Positions 1-12,060 of a stretch of 52,316 nt of DNA are shown here, piece by piece. Position numbers and translations under genes: made by a program. Every line of letters starts with the position of its first letter. The first letter of the stretch is position 1. The notes beneath the pieces are model-generated. The model made no database searches. It saw only the letters and a program-made list of their open reading frames with translations, and was not told the origin of the DNA. The stretch is from Bacillota bacterium (GTDB lineage: Bacteria; Bacillota; Limnochordia; DTU087), in NCBI GenBank assembly GCA_012839845.1, contig DUMM01000059.1:1-52316 (forward strand), given 5' to 3'.

Positions 1-2
1 GC

Positions 3-563
3 AGCGAGCCGCTGCCTGAAGCCTATCTCAAGACCCCTGTGGGAACCATCTTCCGGAAACGGATCTGGTGGCTGCTTCTGCTTTTCCTGGCTCAGGGTAT
101 TACAGGCTCCATAATGCAAAGGTATTCCGAGGTTCTCAGTCAAGTGATAGCTCTGTCCTTTTTCATCCCTCTCCTCATCGATGCAGGGGGTAATGCCGGT
201 TCCCAGACCGTTGCCACTCTAGTGAGGGCTCTGGCCCTGGGAGAGCTTACCGTGAAGGATACGTGGAGAGCGTTGAGAAAAGAAATGGTGACAGGCATTC
301 TCTTGGGTACTGTGATCGGTGCTGTTGCCTTTTTGCGGACGAAGCTCATGGGAATAACGGGCAGCCTGAGCCAGGTAGTCGCCCTCAGCGCATTTTTCAT
401 CGTCGCATGGGCGTCCACCATCGCTGCCTTGCTGCCCATGCTGCTCTACAAGCTCAGAATCGATCCGGCAATAGTATCGGGGCCCGTTATTACCACGTTG
501 GTAGACGCGGTGGGGATTTTCGGCTATTTCACCATAGCGAGGCTCCTGCTGAAGATTGGATAA
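3..563 (+). CDS. mgtE: Magnesium transporter MgtE, C-terminal part (5' end outside window)
   Basis: The reading frame is open from base 3, so the gene begins upstream of the window. What is visible is the membrane domain of an MgtE-type Mg2+ channel/transporter: several hydrophobic helices, with the family signature around GGNAGSQ in the pore region and a following cytoplasmic stretch ending in the typical segment PAIVSGPVITTLVD. The cytosolic N domain and CBS domains that gate MgtE by Mg2+ would lie upstream. MgtE works as a homodimer in the inner membrane. The stop is TAA at 561-563, followed at once by a small GC-rich hairpin. Identity is confident from the pore motif; only the length is unknown. 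Confidence 0.93.
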   Translation, partial: SEPLPEAYLKTPVGTIFRKRIWWLLLLFLAQGITGSIMQRYSEVLSQVIALSFFIPLLIDAGGNAGSQTVATLVRALALGELTVKDTWRALRKEMVTGILLGTVIGAVAFLRTKLMGITGSLSQVVALSAFFIVAWASTIAALLPMLLYKLRIDPAIVSGPVITTLVDAVGIFGYFTIARLLLKIG

Positions 564-568
564 TTGAC

Positions 569-586
569 GGGCATCTCCGGATGCCC
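569..586 (+). terminator. Hairpin directly after mgtE
   Basis: Seven-base-pair perfect stem (GGGCATC / GATGCCC) with a TCCG tetraloop, five bases after the mgtE stop. There is no T-run after it, so it is a 3'-end hairpin or weak terminator rather than a classical intrinsic terminator. Confidence 0.4.
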
Positions 587-700
587 CAAGTGCTGGGAAC
601 ATTTAGCTGTGCCTTTTCCTTTCACTGAACAAACGCAAAAAGGCCGATGTCTCGGCTGACTGCCCTAAGCCCACGGCCGAAGATGAAAGGAGCAGCGAGG

Positions 701-1831
701 ATGGATAGGATCAACACATTTTCTGCAAGGCAAACCGCAGCTTTAGGGCTGGCAAGACCAGCTGTAGCTCACCTGCAGCCCTTTGAGCCGGAGCTGGCAG
801 ATCTTCCCCTTGAGAAAATGAAAGCAGAGCTGGGGCAGGATCGGGTGATCAAGCTTTCCTTCAATGAAAACCCCTATGGGCCTTCTCCCCGTGCCGTTGA
901 GGCCATGCAGCGGGAGCTGACACAGCTGCATTTGTATCAGGACTCCAAAGGAGACGATTTGCGGAGGGCTATTGCCGCTGACCTTGAGGTTGAGCCGGAG
1001 CAGGTCATTTTGACAAACGGCGCCGATGAGCTGATCTTCCTGACTGCCTTCGCCTTCTTGGAACCTGGTGATGAAGTCATCATCCCGACTCCCACCTTCG
1101 GCCAGTACCGGGCATCAAGCCTTGCCATGGGGGCAAGACCTGTGCCGGTGGCCTTAACCGACTTCCGCATTGATGTTGAAACCATCCTGCAGGCTGTATC
1201 TTCCTGCACGAAAATCGTTTTCTTATGCAATCCCAACAACCCCACAGGGAGCTTTATCTCCCAAGAGGAGCTGGATTACCTCAGCCGGCGGCTGCCGGAA
1301 AACATTGTTCTGGCCATAGATGAGGCGTACATCGATTATGTCACTGATCCTAGCTGTGCCCTGGGACTTCGTTCCCTAGCTCACCGGGAAAATCTCCTCA
1401 TAATCCGGACGTTTTCCAAGATTCACGGCCTGGCGGCGGCCCGGGTTGGTTTCGGTATCAGCCACGTGCCGCTGATTGAAGCCTTGCAGCGAGCCAGGCT
1501 GCCGTTTAATGTCAATCGGATTGGACAAGCCGGGGCTCTGGCCAGCTGGCAAGATAAGGCTTACACAGATACCATGCGGGAACTCAATACCGCCAACCGA
1601 GAGTATCTCTATACGCTGCTGGAGTCTGCAGGCATGTCGTATATCCCCTCCCAGACCAACTTCGTCCTAGCAGATGTCAAGCAAGATGCGGCGGCTGTCT
1701 TTCGCCAGCTGGCAGAGGCGGGAATTATTGTCCGCAGCGGTGCAGGCTATGGGCTTTATCGACACCTCAGGATCACCGTGGGCCGCAAAGAGGATCTCAC
1801 CCGTCTGGGAGAAGTACTCCGTCGCTGCTGA
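701..1831 (+). CDS. hisC: Histidinol-phosphate aminotransferase
   Basis: PLP-dependent class I/II aminotransferase, 376 residues from the ATG at 701. It converts imidazole acetol phosphate plus glutamate to histidinol phosphate in histidine synthesis. Visible motifs are the N-terminal substrate segment NENPYGPSP, the PLP-binding NPNNPTG, DEAYIDY, and the Schiff-base lysine in RTFSKIHGLAAARVG; the C-terminal arginine region LRITVG is also present. The start at 701 has AAAGGAG at 686-692 (8-base spacing); an in-frame ATG at 647 has no such site and would add residues unlike the family. The gene stands alone, with no other his gene nearby. Related aminotransferases (tyrosine/phenylalanine, cobalamin CobD-like) share the fold, so broader substrate use is possible. 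Confidence 0.88.
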   Translation: MDRINTFSARQTAALGLARPAVAHLQPFEPELADLPLEKMKAELGQDRVIKLSFNENPYGPSPRAVEAMQRELTQLHLYQDSKGDDLRRAIAADLEVEPEQVILTNGADELIFLTAFAFLEPGDEVIIPTPTFGQYRASSLAMGARPVPVALTDFRIDVETILQAVSSCTKIVFLCNPNNPTGSFISQEELDYLSRRLPENIVLAIDEAYIDYVTDPSCALGLRSLAHRENLLIIRTFSKIHGLAAARVGFGISHVPLIEALQRARLPFNVNRIGQAGALASWQDKAYTDTMRELNTANREYLYTLLESAGMSYIPSQTNFVLADVKQDAAAVFRQLAEAGIIVRSGAGYGLYRHLRITVGRKEDLTRLGEVLRRC

Positions 1832-1863
1832 CTCCCCGAAAGGAATGATCAATAAATATACAA

Positions 1864-1950
1864 AAATCCCCTCCGAGGGTATTGCATGATTATGTGGTGA
1901 TGGTGTATAATCATTCACAAGATCAATGCAAGCCATTACGGAGGGGATTT
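1864..1950 (+). promoter_or_regulatory. Nested inverted repeats covering promoter and ribosome binding site of the ABC importer
   Basis: A 12-base perfect inverted repeat (AAATCCCCTCCG at 1864-1875, CGGAGGGGATTT at 1939-1950) encloses two further arms: TTGCAT (1882-1887) with ATGCAA (1926-1931), and TGATTAT (1887-1893) with ATAATCA (1907-1913). The right outer arm is itself the Shine-Dalgarno sequence of the gene starting at 1954. If RNA starts upstream of 1864, the left arm would mask the ribosome binding site. The same stretch also contains a promoter-like pair, so the repeats could instead be a protein-binding operator. Confidence 0.6.
1882..1911 (+). promoter_or_regulatory. Candidate sigma-A promoter for the ABC importer operon
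   Basis: TTGCAT at 1882-1887 and a consensus TATAAT at 1906-1911 are separated by 18 bases, giving a likely start near 1918 and a short leader before the ATG at 1954. A transcript from here would lack the left arm of the 12-base inverted repeat. Confidence 0.6.
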
Positions 1951-1953
1951 GTC

Positions 1954-2940
1954 ATGAAAAAGCTCAGCATGTTGTTAACGGCGGTCCTTGTAGTTGTTGT
2001 CAGCCTTGTATCCTTAGTAGGTCCTGTATGGGCAGCGCAATACTCCATGATTATCTCCCTGCCGACCTGGACCGGCTATGCTCCCCTGTTTCTGGCAAAG
2101 GAAAAAGGGTTCTTTGCTAAGTACGGTTTGGACGTGGAGCTGTCGGTGACTCAAGACCTCGGGCCAAGACAGCAGGCCTTCGCTGCTAAGCGAGTAGATG
2201 CCTTGGCTACCGCCCATGACGTGCAAGTGCAGGTGGCAGCAGCAGGGATTCCCCTGAAAATTGTCTGGGCCTTTGACGACTCCTGCGGAGGAGATGGGAT
2301 CCTAGCCAAGCCTGAAATACAGACCATCCAGGATCTAAAGGGCAAGCAGGTTGCCTTCCTGCGGGGTTCCACCAGCCACTTCCTGCTCCTCACAGCTTTG
2401 AAGAGCGTTGGGATGACGGAAAAGGACATAACTGCTGTTAACATGACTGCCGGTGATGCCGGAGCAGCCTTCGTTGCCGGCCGGGTAGACGCTGCAGTTA
2501 CCTGGGAGCCCTGGCTGAGCCAGGGAAGCAAGAGCGGAGGCCATGTGCTGGTGGACACCACAGATTTTCCGGGCGTAATTGGCGACTCCATAGCCTTCCA
2601 CGGCGACTACGTAGCCAAGAACCCCGAGGCTGTCCAGGCTTTTGTCAAAGCCATGAAGGATGCCATGGAGTACTGGCACGCCCATCCAGAGGAAAGCAAT
2701 CAGATTATGGCCAGCGGCATGGGCATCACCCTGGATGAGTTTGTAGCCACTTTGGAGGGACTGAAGCTCATGGATTACCAGGACAACCTGGCGTTCTTCG
2801 GCACGGAGGGCAAAGCCGGCCCGCTGTACGATGTGCTCCAGAATGCAGTCAATTTCTACTACGACCTAAAGATCATTCCAGCTAAAGTCAATGTCGAGGA
2901 CCTGGTGGCTCCTGAATTTCTCTGGGATGCCCAGGACTAA
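1954..2940 (+). CDS. ABC importer substrate-binding protein, NMT1/SsuA/TauA type
   Basis: Exported solute-binding protein of 328 residues that would capture a small solute outside the cytoplasmic membrane. A classical signal peptide (MKK, then a long hydrophobic run, ending near VWAAQ) precedes a type II periplasmic-binding fold with the family's N-terminal motif TGYAPLFLAKEKGFF, then GLDVE and the AAFVAGRVDAAVTWEPW segment typical of sulfonate, nitrate/taurine and thiamine-precursor binders. The ATG at 1954 is chosen for its GGAGGGG site 8 bases upstream. It leads an operon with a permease (14 bases downstream) and an ATPase. No lipoprotein cysteine is visible. Substrate cannot be read from sequence; neighbouring genes give no pathway clue. 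Confidence 0.85.
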   Translation: MKKLSMLLTAVLVVVVSLVSLVGPVWAAQYSMIISLPTWTGYAPLFLAKEKGFFAKYGLDVELSVTQDLGPRQQAFAAKRVDALATAHDVQVQVAAAGIPLKIVWAFDDSCGGDGILAKPEIQTIQDLKGKQVAFLRGSTSHFLLLTALKSVGMTEKDITAVNMTAGDAGAAFVAGRVDAAVTWEPWLSQGSKSGGHVLVDTTDFPGVIGDSIAFHGDYVAKNPEAVQAFVKAMKDAMEYWHAHPEESNQIMASGMGITLDEFVATLEGLKLMDYQDNLAFFGTEGKAGPLYDVLQNAVNFYYDLKIIPAKVNVEDLVAPEFLWDAQD

Positions 2941-2953
2941 TGAGGTGTTATTG

Positions 2954-3754
2954 ATGCGGCTAAGGCAGTATCTTGTCCTCAAAGGTAACATCCCATCTGG
3001 GTTATATATCGGTCTCGGGTGTCTGTCCTTCGCGGTCTTGATGGCAGTCTGGTGCATCCTGACATATGGCGGTGTGGTTCCCGCCCTGTTTCTGCCGTCA
3101 CCGTCGGAGGTAGCTGTTCAGTTCTACCGCATGCTGACTGAGCTGAACCTGGTGGGAGATATTCTGGCCAGTGTTTACCGAGTTTCCGCCGGATTCCTCC
3201 TGGCCTCCTTGATGGGTGTACCGTTGGGGCTGTTGATGGGGTCGTTCAAACTGGCTGAAGGATTGATTGAGCCTCTGGTCGGCTTTGTCCGGTACATGCC
3301 GGCCTCGGCTTTCATCCCCCTCTTGATCCTCTGGATCGGTATCGGTGACCTTGAAAAAATCGCAGTGATTTTCATCGGTACCTTTTTCCAGCAGGTTCTG
3401 ATGATCCGGGATGTGGCCAAGAATATCTCCCAAGAGTTGATCGACACTTCGTATACACTAGGGGCTACTCAAAGGGCTGCTTTTCTCAAGGTGGTTCTGC
3501 CGGCAGCCCTGCCCGGCATTGTAGACACTTTGAGGATTACCCTAGGCTGGGCCTGGACTTACCTGGTAGTTGCGGAGCTGGTAGGTGCCAGCTCCGGTCT
3601 CGGCTACATGATCATGGAAGCACAGCGGTTTCTGCGGACAGCAGGGATTATTGTGGGCATCTTGGTGATCGGGCTGTTGGGGTTAATCACCGATACCCTG
3701 TTCAAAGCCCTCTATCACCGGATGTTTCCCTGGCTAGAGAGGGGGACACAGTGA
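2954..3754 (+). CDS. ABC importer permease, SsuC/TauC type
   Basis: Inner-membrane permease of 266 residues, binding-protein-dependent transport family. About six hydrophobic helices are visible, and the cytoplasmic EAA coupling loop reads IDTSYTLGATQRAAFLKVVL followed by PAALPGI, typical of SsuC/TauC. ATG at 2954 follows GAGGTG. The stop overlaps the start of the ATPase gene, so the two are translationally coupled. It would form the channel of the importer with the binding protein at 1954 and the ATPase at 3754. Confidence 0.87.
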   Translation: MRLRQYLVLKGNIPSGLYIGLGCLSFAVLMAVWCILTYGGVVPALFLPSPSEVAVQFYRMLTELNLVGDILASVYRVSAGFLLASLMGVPLGLLMGSFKLAEGLIEPLVGFVRYMPASAFIPLLILWIGIGDLEKIAVIFIGTFFQQVLMIRDVAKNISQELIDTSYTLGATQRAAFLKVVLPAALPGIVDTLRITLGWAWTYLVVAELVGASSGLGYMIMEAQRFLRTAGIIVGILVIGLLGLITDTLFKALYHRMFPWLERGTQ

Positions 3755-4608
3755 TGACGGCACTGCCTTTAAAGGATCTACCTGAACACGACCGCCAGCC
3801 TGCTGCGCAGGGGGCGAAGCTGCGGATTCATCATGTTTCCAAGGTATTTGAACAAAAGGGTCAGCGGGTTACTGCTTTGGAAGATACCCATTTCGATGTC
3901 CGGGAAGGAGAGTTTGTCACCATTCTAGGACCGTCCGGCTGCGGCAAATCCACCCTCCTCAAGATAATTGCCGGACTCACTGAACCCTCCTCCGGTTATG
4001 TGATGCTCAACAACCGGCGCATCTCTGGACCGGGGGCAGATCGGGGCATGGTTTTCCAGGCCTACACCCTGTTCCCCTGGCTTACGGTGGAGGAGAACAT
4101 CGCCTTTGGGCTGAAGCTGAAGGGGATGCCCAAAACCCAGCGGCAGGAGATAGTCCAGCAGTATCTGCAGCTCATCGGCCTCGACGGGTTTGGCTCTATG
4201 TATCCCAATAGTCTGTCTGGGGGCATGAAGCAGAGGGTTGCCATTGCCAGAGCATTGGCCAATGATCCAGAAGTGCTTCTGATGGATGAACCCTTCGGCG
4301 CCCTGGATGCACAAACCCGTACCGTCATGCAGGAGCTGCTGCTCCAAGTTTGGGAGAAGTCCCACAAGACAATTTTGTTCGTGACCCATGACATAGATGA
4401 GGCCATCTTCATGGGCGACCGGGTGTATGTCATGACGGCTCGCCCTGGGCAGCTCAAAGCAGAAATTCCCATCCCCATTCCAAGGCCCAGGGAATTCTCC
4501 GTGAAGACGACGCGGGAATTCATGCGGCTGAAGGCTGAAATTCTGGACCTTATCCGGGAGGAAAGCTGGAAGGCTGCCAATGAGATCAGGAGTGGAGAGT
4601 GCTTGTAA
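3754..4608 (+). CDS. ABC importer ATPase, SsuB/TauB type
   Basis: Cytoplasmic ATPase of 284 residues powering the importer. The Walker A GPSGCGKST, Q-loop FQAYTLFPW, signature LSGGMKQR, Walker B LLMDEPFGALD and H-loop VTHDIDEA are all intact. About 25 residues precede the nucleotide-binding domain, which is slightly long for the family. A GTG at 3751 could also start the gene; the ATG at 3754 sits 8 bases after AGAGGGGG and overlaps the permease stop. The operon ends at the strong hairpin at 4683-4721. Confidence 0.88.
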   Translation: MTALPLKDLPEHDRQPAAQGAKLRIHHVSKVFEQKGQRVTALEDTHFDVREGEFVTILGPSGCGKSTLLKIIAGLTEPSSGYVMLNNRRISGPGADRGMVFQAYTLFPWLTVEENIAFGLKLKGMPKTQRQEIVQQYLQLIGLDGFGSMYPNSLSGGMKQRVAIARALANDPEVLLMDEPFGALDAQTRTVMQELLLQVWEKSHKTILFVTHDIDEAIFMGDRVYVMTARPGQLKAEIPIPIPRPREFSVKTTREFMRLKAEILDLIREESWKAANEIRSGECL

Positions 4609-4682
4609 GTTGAAAATGCTCTCAAGCAGTCAACAGGCTGAATTCTTGATCCAGCGCCTGCGCCCTCAAAAAACGCCCAATC

Positions 4683-4721
4683 AAAAAGAGCTGGCGGGAC
4701 TTTGTCCCGCCAGCTCTTTTT
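4683..4721. terminator. Bidirectional intrinsic terminator
   Basis: An 18-base perfect inverted repeat with a 3-base loop. It begins with AAAAA and ends with TTTTT, so either strand gives a GC-rich stem followed by a U-run. It lies between the end of the ABC importer operon (plus strand) and the end of nifJ (minus strand) and can serve both. Confidence 0.93.
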
Positions 4722-4821
4722 GTCCTTGACTGCTGACCGCTTCGTCCTATCATCTAGAACAAGGGCTGACCGCCAATCTCTGGAAGCCGATCAGCCCCAT
4801 TTCCTATACAACCGTTAATCG

Positions 4822-8800
<3,979 letters not shown>

Positions 8801-9754
8801 ATGCGTTTAGGTGACCTGTACCAACTGGCCGTCAATTTGGGGATAGACGCCGATCCCCGAGGAAGAGCAGCCGTTGAGAGAAATCTGCAAAGGGTCAGGG
8901 ACCAATTTGAGAAGCTCGATGCCGATGAAAAGGAGGAATTCGATCAGGAGAAGCTGACTAACCCTTACGGCGATACCCGCATCTCCTACGGTGACCCTGA
9001 TCTAGAAATCAACCGGCTGATCGCCGGCGTGGATGTGGATGTTGCCGATCTTATGCTGGCTGACCACCTGCGCCGAAACGGCAACCCCATTGAGCTTGTA
9101 GTTTCCCACCATCCGGCGGGGCTTGCCTCCATTCATTTCCCTGACGTTATGTACATGCAAGCGGACATGATGCAGACAGTGGGTGTACCCATTAACGTGG
9201 CTGAAGGCATCCTGGGAGAGCGCATCGATGAAGTGCGCCGCCGCATACTGCCCAGCAACCATTACCGGGTAGCGGACGCCGCGAGGCTGCTGGATATGCC
9301 CCTGATGTCCATCCATACGCCAGCGGACAACAACGTACAGAAGTTGGTTCAAGCCCACATTGACTCTCGCGGCCCGGAGACTCTGCAGGATCTCATCAAG
9401 GTCCTGAAGGAGATCCCGGAATATAAAGAAGCCGCCAGGCGGAATACCGGACCGACTATCCTAGTAGGCAAGAAGGAAAACCGCTGCGGCAAGATCGCAG
9501 TGGTGATGACCGGCGGTACCGGCGGGCCCAAGGCGGACATCGAGGAGTTTGTCAAGGCTGGAGTCGGTACCGTGGTAGAGATGCACATGAGCGATGAAAA
9601 AGTGGAGGAAGCCAAAAAGCACCATCTCAACGTAGTGATCGCCGGCCATATGGCCAGTGACTCCATCGGTATGAACATCATTCTCGATGAGTTTGAAAAG
9701 CGGGGCGTAGAGGTTTTGACCTTCTCAGGACTTATCCGGCACCGCAGGTTTTAG
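8801..9754 (+). CDS. NIF3/DUF34-family metal-binding protein
   Basis: Cytoplasmic protein of 317 residues in the NIF3 (YbgI-like) dinuclear-metal family, whose biochemical role is debated (a GTP cyclohydrolase I-like fold and metal insertion have been proposed). Likely ligands are visible: VVSHHPAG near residue 104, HTPADNN near 182, and the C-terminal AGHMASDS. The first 60 residues are an acidic/charged helical extension not typical of the short bacterial members. AAAGGAG lies 10 bases before the ATG. The gene is single and ends in a strong terminator. Family call is confident; a function is not assigned. Confidence 0.8.
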   Translation: MRLGDLYQLAVNLGIDADPRGRAAVERNLQRVRDQFEKLDADEKEEFDQEKLTNPYGDTRISYGDPDLEINRLIAGVDVDVADLMLADHLRRNGNPIELVVSHHPAGLASIHFPDVMYMQADMMQTVGVPINVAEGILGERIDEVRRRILPSNHYRVADAARLLDMPLMSIHTPADNNVQKLVQAHIDSRGPETLQDLIKVLKEIPEYKEAARRNTGPTILVGKKENRCGKIAVVMTGGTGGPKADIEEFVKAGVGTVVEMHMSDEKVEEAKKHHLNVVIAGHMASDSIGMNIILDEFEKRGVEVLTFSGLIRHRRF

Positions 9755-9755
9755 A

Positions 9756-9787
9756 GGTTGGGGGATATCCCCCAACCCGTTTTTTTC
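9756..9787 (+). terminator. Intrinsic terminator of the NIF3-family gene
   Basis: Nine-base-pair perfect stem GGTTGGGGG / CCCCCAACC with an ATAT loop, followed by CG and a run of seven T. It starts two bases after the stop codon. Confidence 0.92.
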
Positions 9788-10974
9788 TATACTCCTATCC
9801 CCTCAAAGGTTTGCGGCTTAGGCTTTCGCCTGTTGAGGAACACGGCTAAGGTCACCTGGACGGCACCCATAAGGGGTGCAGCCAGCATCCCAAACCTTAA
9901 GCCCACCAGATCGGAAAAAGCCCCTACCACAAAGGGCACCAGCATGCCTCCCAAGGAGGCAGCGGTAATCAGATACCCGGAGACTGTGCCTATCAGCTGG
10001 GGGAAGAGGCTGGTGCCGCACGCCACCGCTGTGGGAAAGATGGCGGCCAAAAATACCCCGGTCAAGGCCAGGGATGTCCCTATCCGCCACAGGTTTTCAA
10101 CTAATGTCCCGATGGTAACGAATAAGAATCCTCCTAGAGAACAGACCAGCAAAGTGGCAGAGTAGCCGATCCGCTCGGAGATGCTTCCCCAAAACATCCT
10201 TCCGGCAGTGATGCCTACACTGTACAATGTTAAGATCAATGAAGCAGAAAACAGTGAGGCCGCAAGCTCGTTGGATAAGTAGGTGTTAACCCAGCCCATG
10301 ATGGTGTGGCCTACGCCGTTGTAGGTGAACATAATGCCGGCCAGCATCCAAACCTCCTTGGATGCAATGATCCGCCTGTGCCCTGCTTTGAACTCTTCAC
10401 GCCTTACGTCCCGGCCTGCAGCTGGTGCAGGATATACCTGCCGGGCGGCAGCGGCAAAATATCCGGCTGAGAACAGCGCGGCGAACATGAAAAGCAGCCG
10501 CCAAGAGCCTACTACATCGAGGAAGAACGCCGCCACCAAAGGACCGACCAGCGACCCCACTCCGAAAAACACATGGAGCCTACTCAGGGCTAGACCCCGT
10601 TTCTCGGCGTATAGGTCAGAAATAAGGACATTGGAAATCCCATCCAGCATGCCCAAGCCCGAGCCAAAAAGCGCTGCGCCGGCGATCTGCCCCGGCCAGG
10701 AGCTGCTGACCCCATAGAGTGCCGCACCGGCACTGGTCAGCAGCGCTCCCAGAAGAACCGCCGGTTTGCGGCCTACCCGATCAGACCAACTGCCGGTCAA
10801 GAAAACTGACACCAGCCGTCCCACACCCTGGGAGGTGAAGACAACCCCCGCCGCAGCCAGTGTTAAGCCATATTCTTGAATAATAACCGGCATCACCGGT
10901 CCCATGATGTTCACGATGACGCCGTTGAGGATCATACCCAGATAACCAATCCAAGTTAGAGCTTTCACGTTCAC
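9787..10974 (-). CDS. MFS transporter
   Basis: Inner-membrane protein of about 395 residues with some twelve hydrophobic helices, in the major facilitator superfamily. The diagnostic loop 2-3 motif is present as GSWSDRVGRKP, and the first helix pair carries GPVMPVIIQEYGLT as in sugar or aromatic-acid family members. A GTG at 10974 is preferred as start because GGGGAGGGG lies just upstream; an in-frame GTG at 10992 overlaps that site. It converges with the NIF3-family gene across the terminator at 9756-9787. Substrate is not predictable. Confidence 0.85.
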   Translation of the reverse strand: MNVKALTWIGYLGMILNGVIVNIMGPVMPVIIQEYGLTLAAAGVVFTSQGVGRLVSVFLTGSWSDRVGRKPAVLLGALLTSAGAALYGVSSSWPGQIAGAALFGSGLGMLDGISNVLISDLYAEKRGLALSRLHVFFGVGSLVGPLVAAFFLDVVGSWRLLFMFAALFSAGYFAAAARQVYPAPAAGRDVRREEFKAGHRRIIASKEVWMLAGIMFTYNGVGHTIMGWVNTYLSNELAASLFSASLILTLYSVGITAGRMFWGSISERIGYSATLLVCSLGGFLFVTIGTLVENLWRIGTSLALTGVFLAAIFPTAVACGTSLFPQLIGTVSGYLITAASLGGMLVPFVVGAFSDLVGLRFGMLAAPLMGAVQVTLAVFLNRRKPKPQTFEGIGV

Positions 10975-11111
10975 GGATTTGCCCCTCCCCACCCCAGCTG
11001 CCCGTGCCCGGAAGATAGTAGCGAACTACCCATGTGATCTTCTGCTTTCACTTTCTTATTCCTGTGGCCCGCGGGATAATCCGCAAGAAACCAAAGACCC
11101 CCAAAGACGCA

Positions 11112-11136
11112 GAGGTTCCGCCGCCGACGGAACCTC
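11112..11136 (-). terminator. Hairpin at the end of the sugar ABC operon
   Basis: Nine-base-pair perfect stem GAGGTTCCG / CGGAACCTC with a 7-base loop, 67 bases after the last gene on the minus strand. Downstream on that strand is TGCGTCTTTGG, so the U-run is weak. Probable but not strong terminator. Confidence 0.5.
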
Positions 11137-11202
11137 GACAACTGAAACTCGACAGCAGAACCTCCTAAGGAAATCACCCGCAACTGCGACCTGTTCCCTG
11201 TC

Positions 11203-12057
11203 TCATCCTTTAATGCCGGTAATCGCAATGCCTTCAATGAAAGTGCGCTGGGCGAAGAAGAACAGAATTAGGATGGGAATGACAACCAGCGTCGATGCCG
11301 CCATTAACAGCTCCCATTCAACCCAGTTGGTAGTCCTGTACATCTGCAGACCAATGGCCAAAGTGTATTTTTCATTGGATTGCAGGTAGATCAGCGGACC
11401 GAGAAAGTCGTTCCAGCTGCCCAGAAACTGAAATAGGGCTACCACGGCCAATACAGGCTTAGAGAGGGGTAAGATGATGCGGCTGAAGATCCCAAACTCA
11501 GAAGCTCCGTCGATGCGGGCAGCATCGGAAAGCTCTGCCGGAATGGTCATGAAAAACTGGCGGAGGAGAAAGATGTAAAACGCGTTCCCTAGGAAAGCCG
11601 GCACAATCAGAGGCTTAAAGGTGTTGACCCAGCCCAGCTTGGCAAAGGTAATAAAGAGAGGAATCATGGTGACCGGGAAAGGCAGCATCATAGTGCTGAG
11701 AATTAGAATCAGCAGTGCGTTGCGTCCCGGCCAGGGAATCTTGGCCAAACTGTACGCCACCAGGGTGCTGGAGATCAGCGTACCTATAATGGTAAAGAAG
11801 CAGATGGTAACCGTGTTCCTGAGATACAGCAGAAAGGGAATGGCATTTACTGCTATCTCGTAGTTATCCCACTTGGGCGGCCACGGCAGCCACACCGGAG
11901 GATAAGCCATGACCTGTGATGAATCTTTCAGCGATGTTGTCACCATCCAGAAAATCGGCGCCAAAAACAGCAGGCTTACAGCAATCAGCACCACCCGGCC
12001 GAGGATCTGAGTGCGCAGTTCCTGCATACGTTTAGACCCATATCGCGTTCCAGCCAC
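11203..12057 (-). CDS. Sugar ABC importer permease, MalG/UgpE type
   Basis: Inner-membrane permease of 284 residues, family CUT1. Six helices are apparent, and the EAA loop reads DAARIDGASEFGIFSRIILP followed by LSKP. The start is a GTG at 12057 with AGGAG 9 bases upstream, three bases after the stop of the partner permease. It pairs with the permease at 12061 and receives sugar from the binding protein at 13143. No cognate ATPase is encoded here, so a shared MsmK/UgpC-type ATPase elsewhere in the genome is expected, as is common for CUT1 systems. Confidence 0.9.
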   Translation of the reverse strand: MAGTRYGSKRMQELRTQILGRVVLIAVSLLFLAPIFWMVTTSLKDSSQVMAYPPVWLPWPPKWDNYEIAVNAIPFLLYLRNTVTICFFTIIGTLISSTLVAYSLAKIPWPGRNALLILILSTMMLPFPVTMIPLFITFAKLGWVNTFKPLIVPAFLGNAFYIFLLRQFFMTIPAELSDAARIDGASEFGIFSRIILPLSKPVLAVVALFQFLGSWNDFLGPLIYLQSNEKYTLAIGLQMYRTTNWVEWELLMAASTLVVIPILILFFFAQRTFIEGIAITGIKG

Positions 12058-12060
12058 CGC

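Noticed and set aside
643-656. Small GCCGA-TGTC-TCGGC hairpin before hisC as a T-box or his leader.
   Set aside because: Only five base pairs, no His codon run, no T-box core motif.
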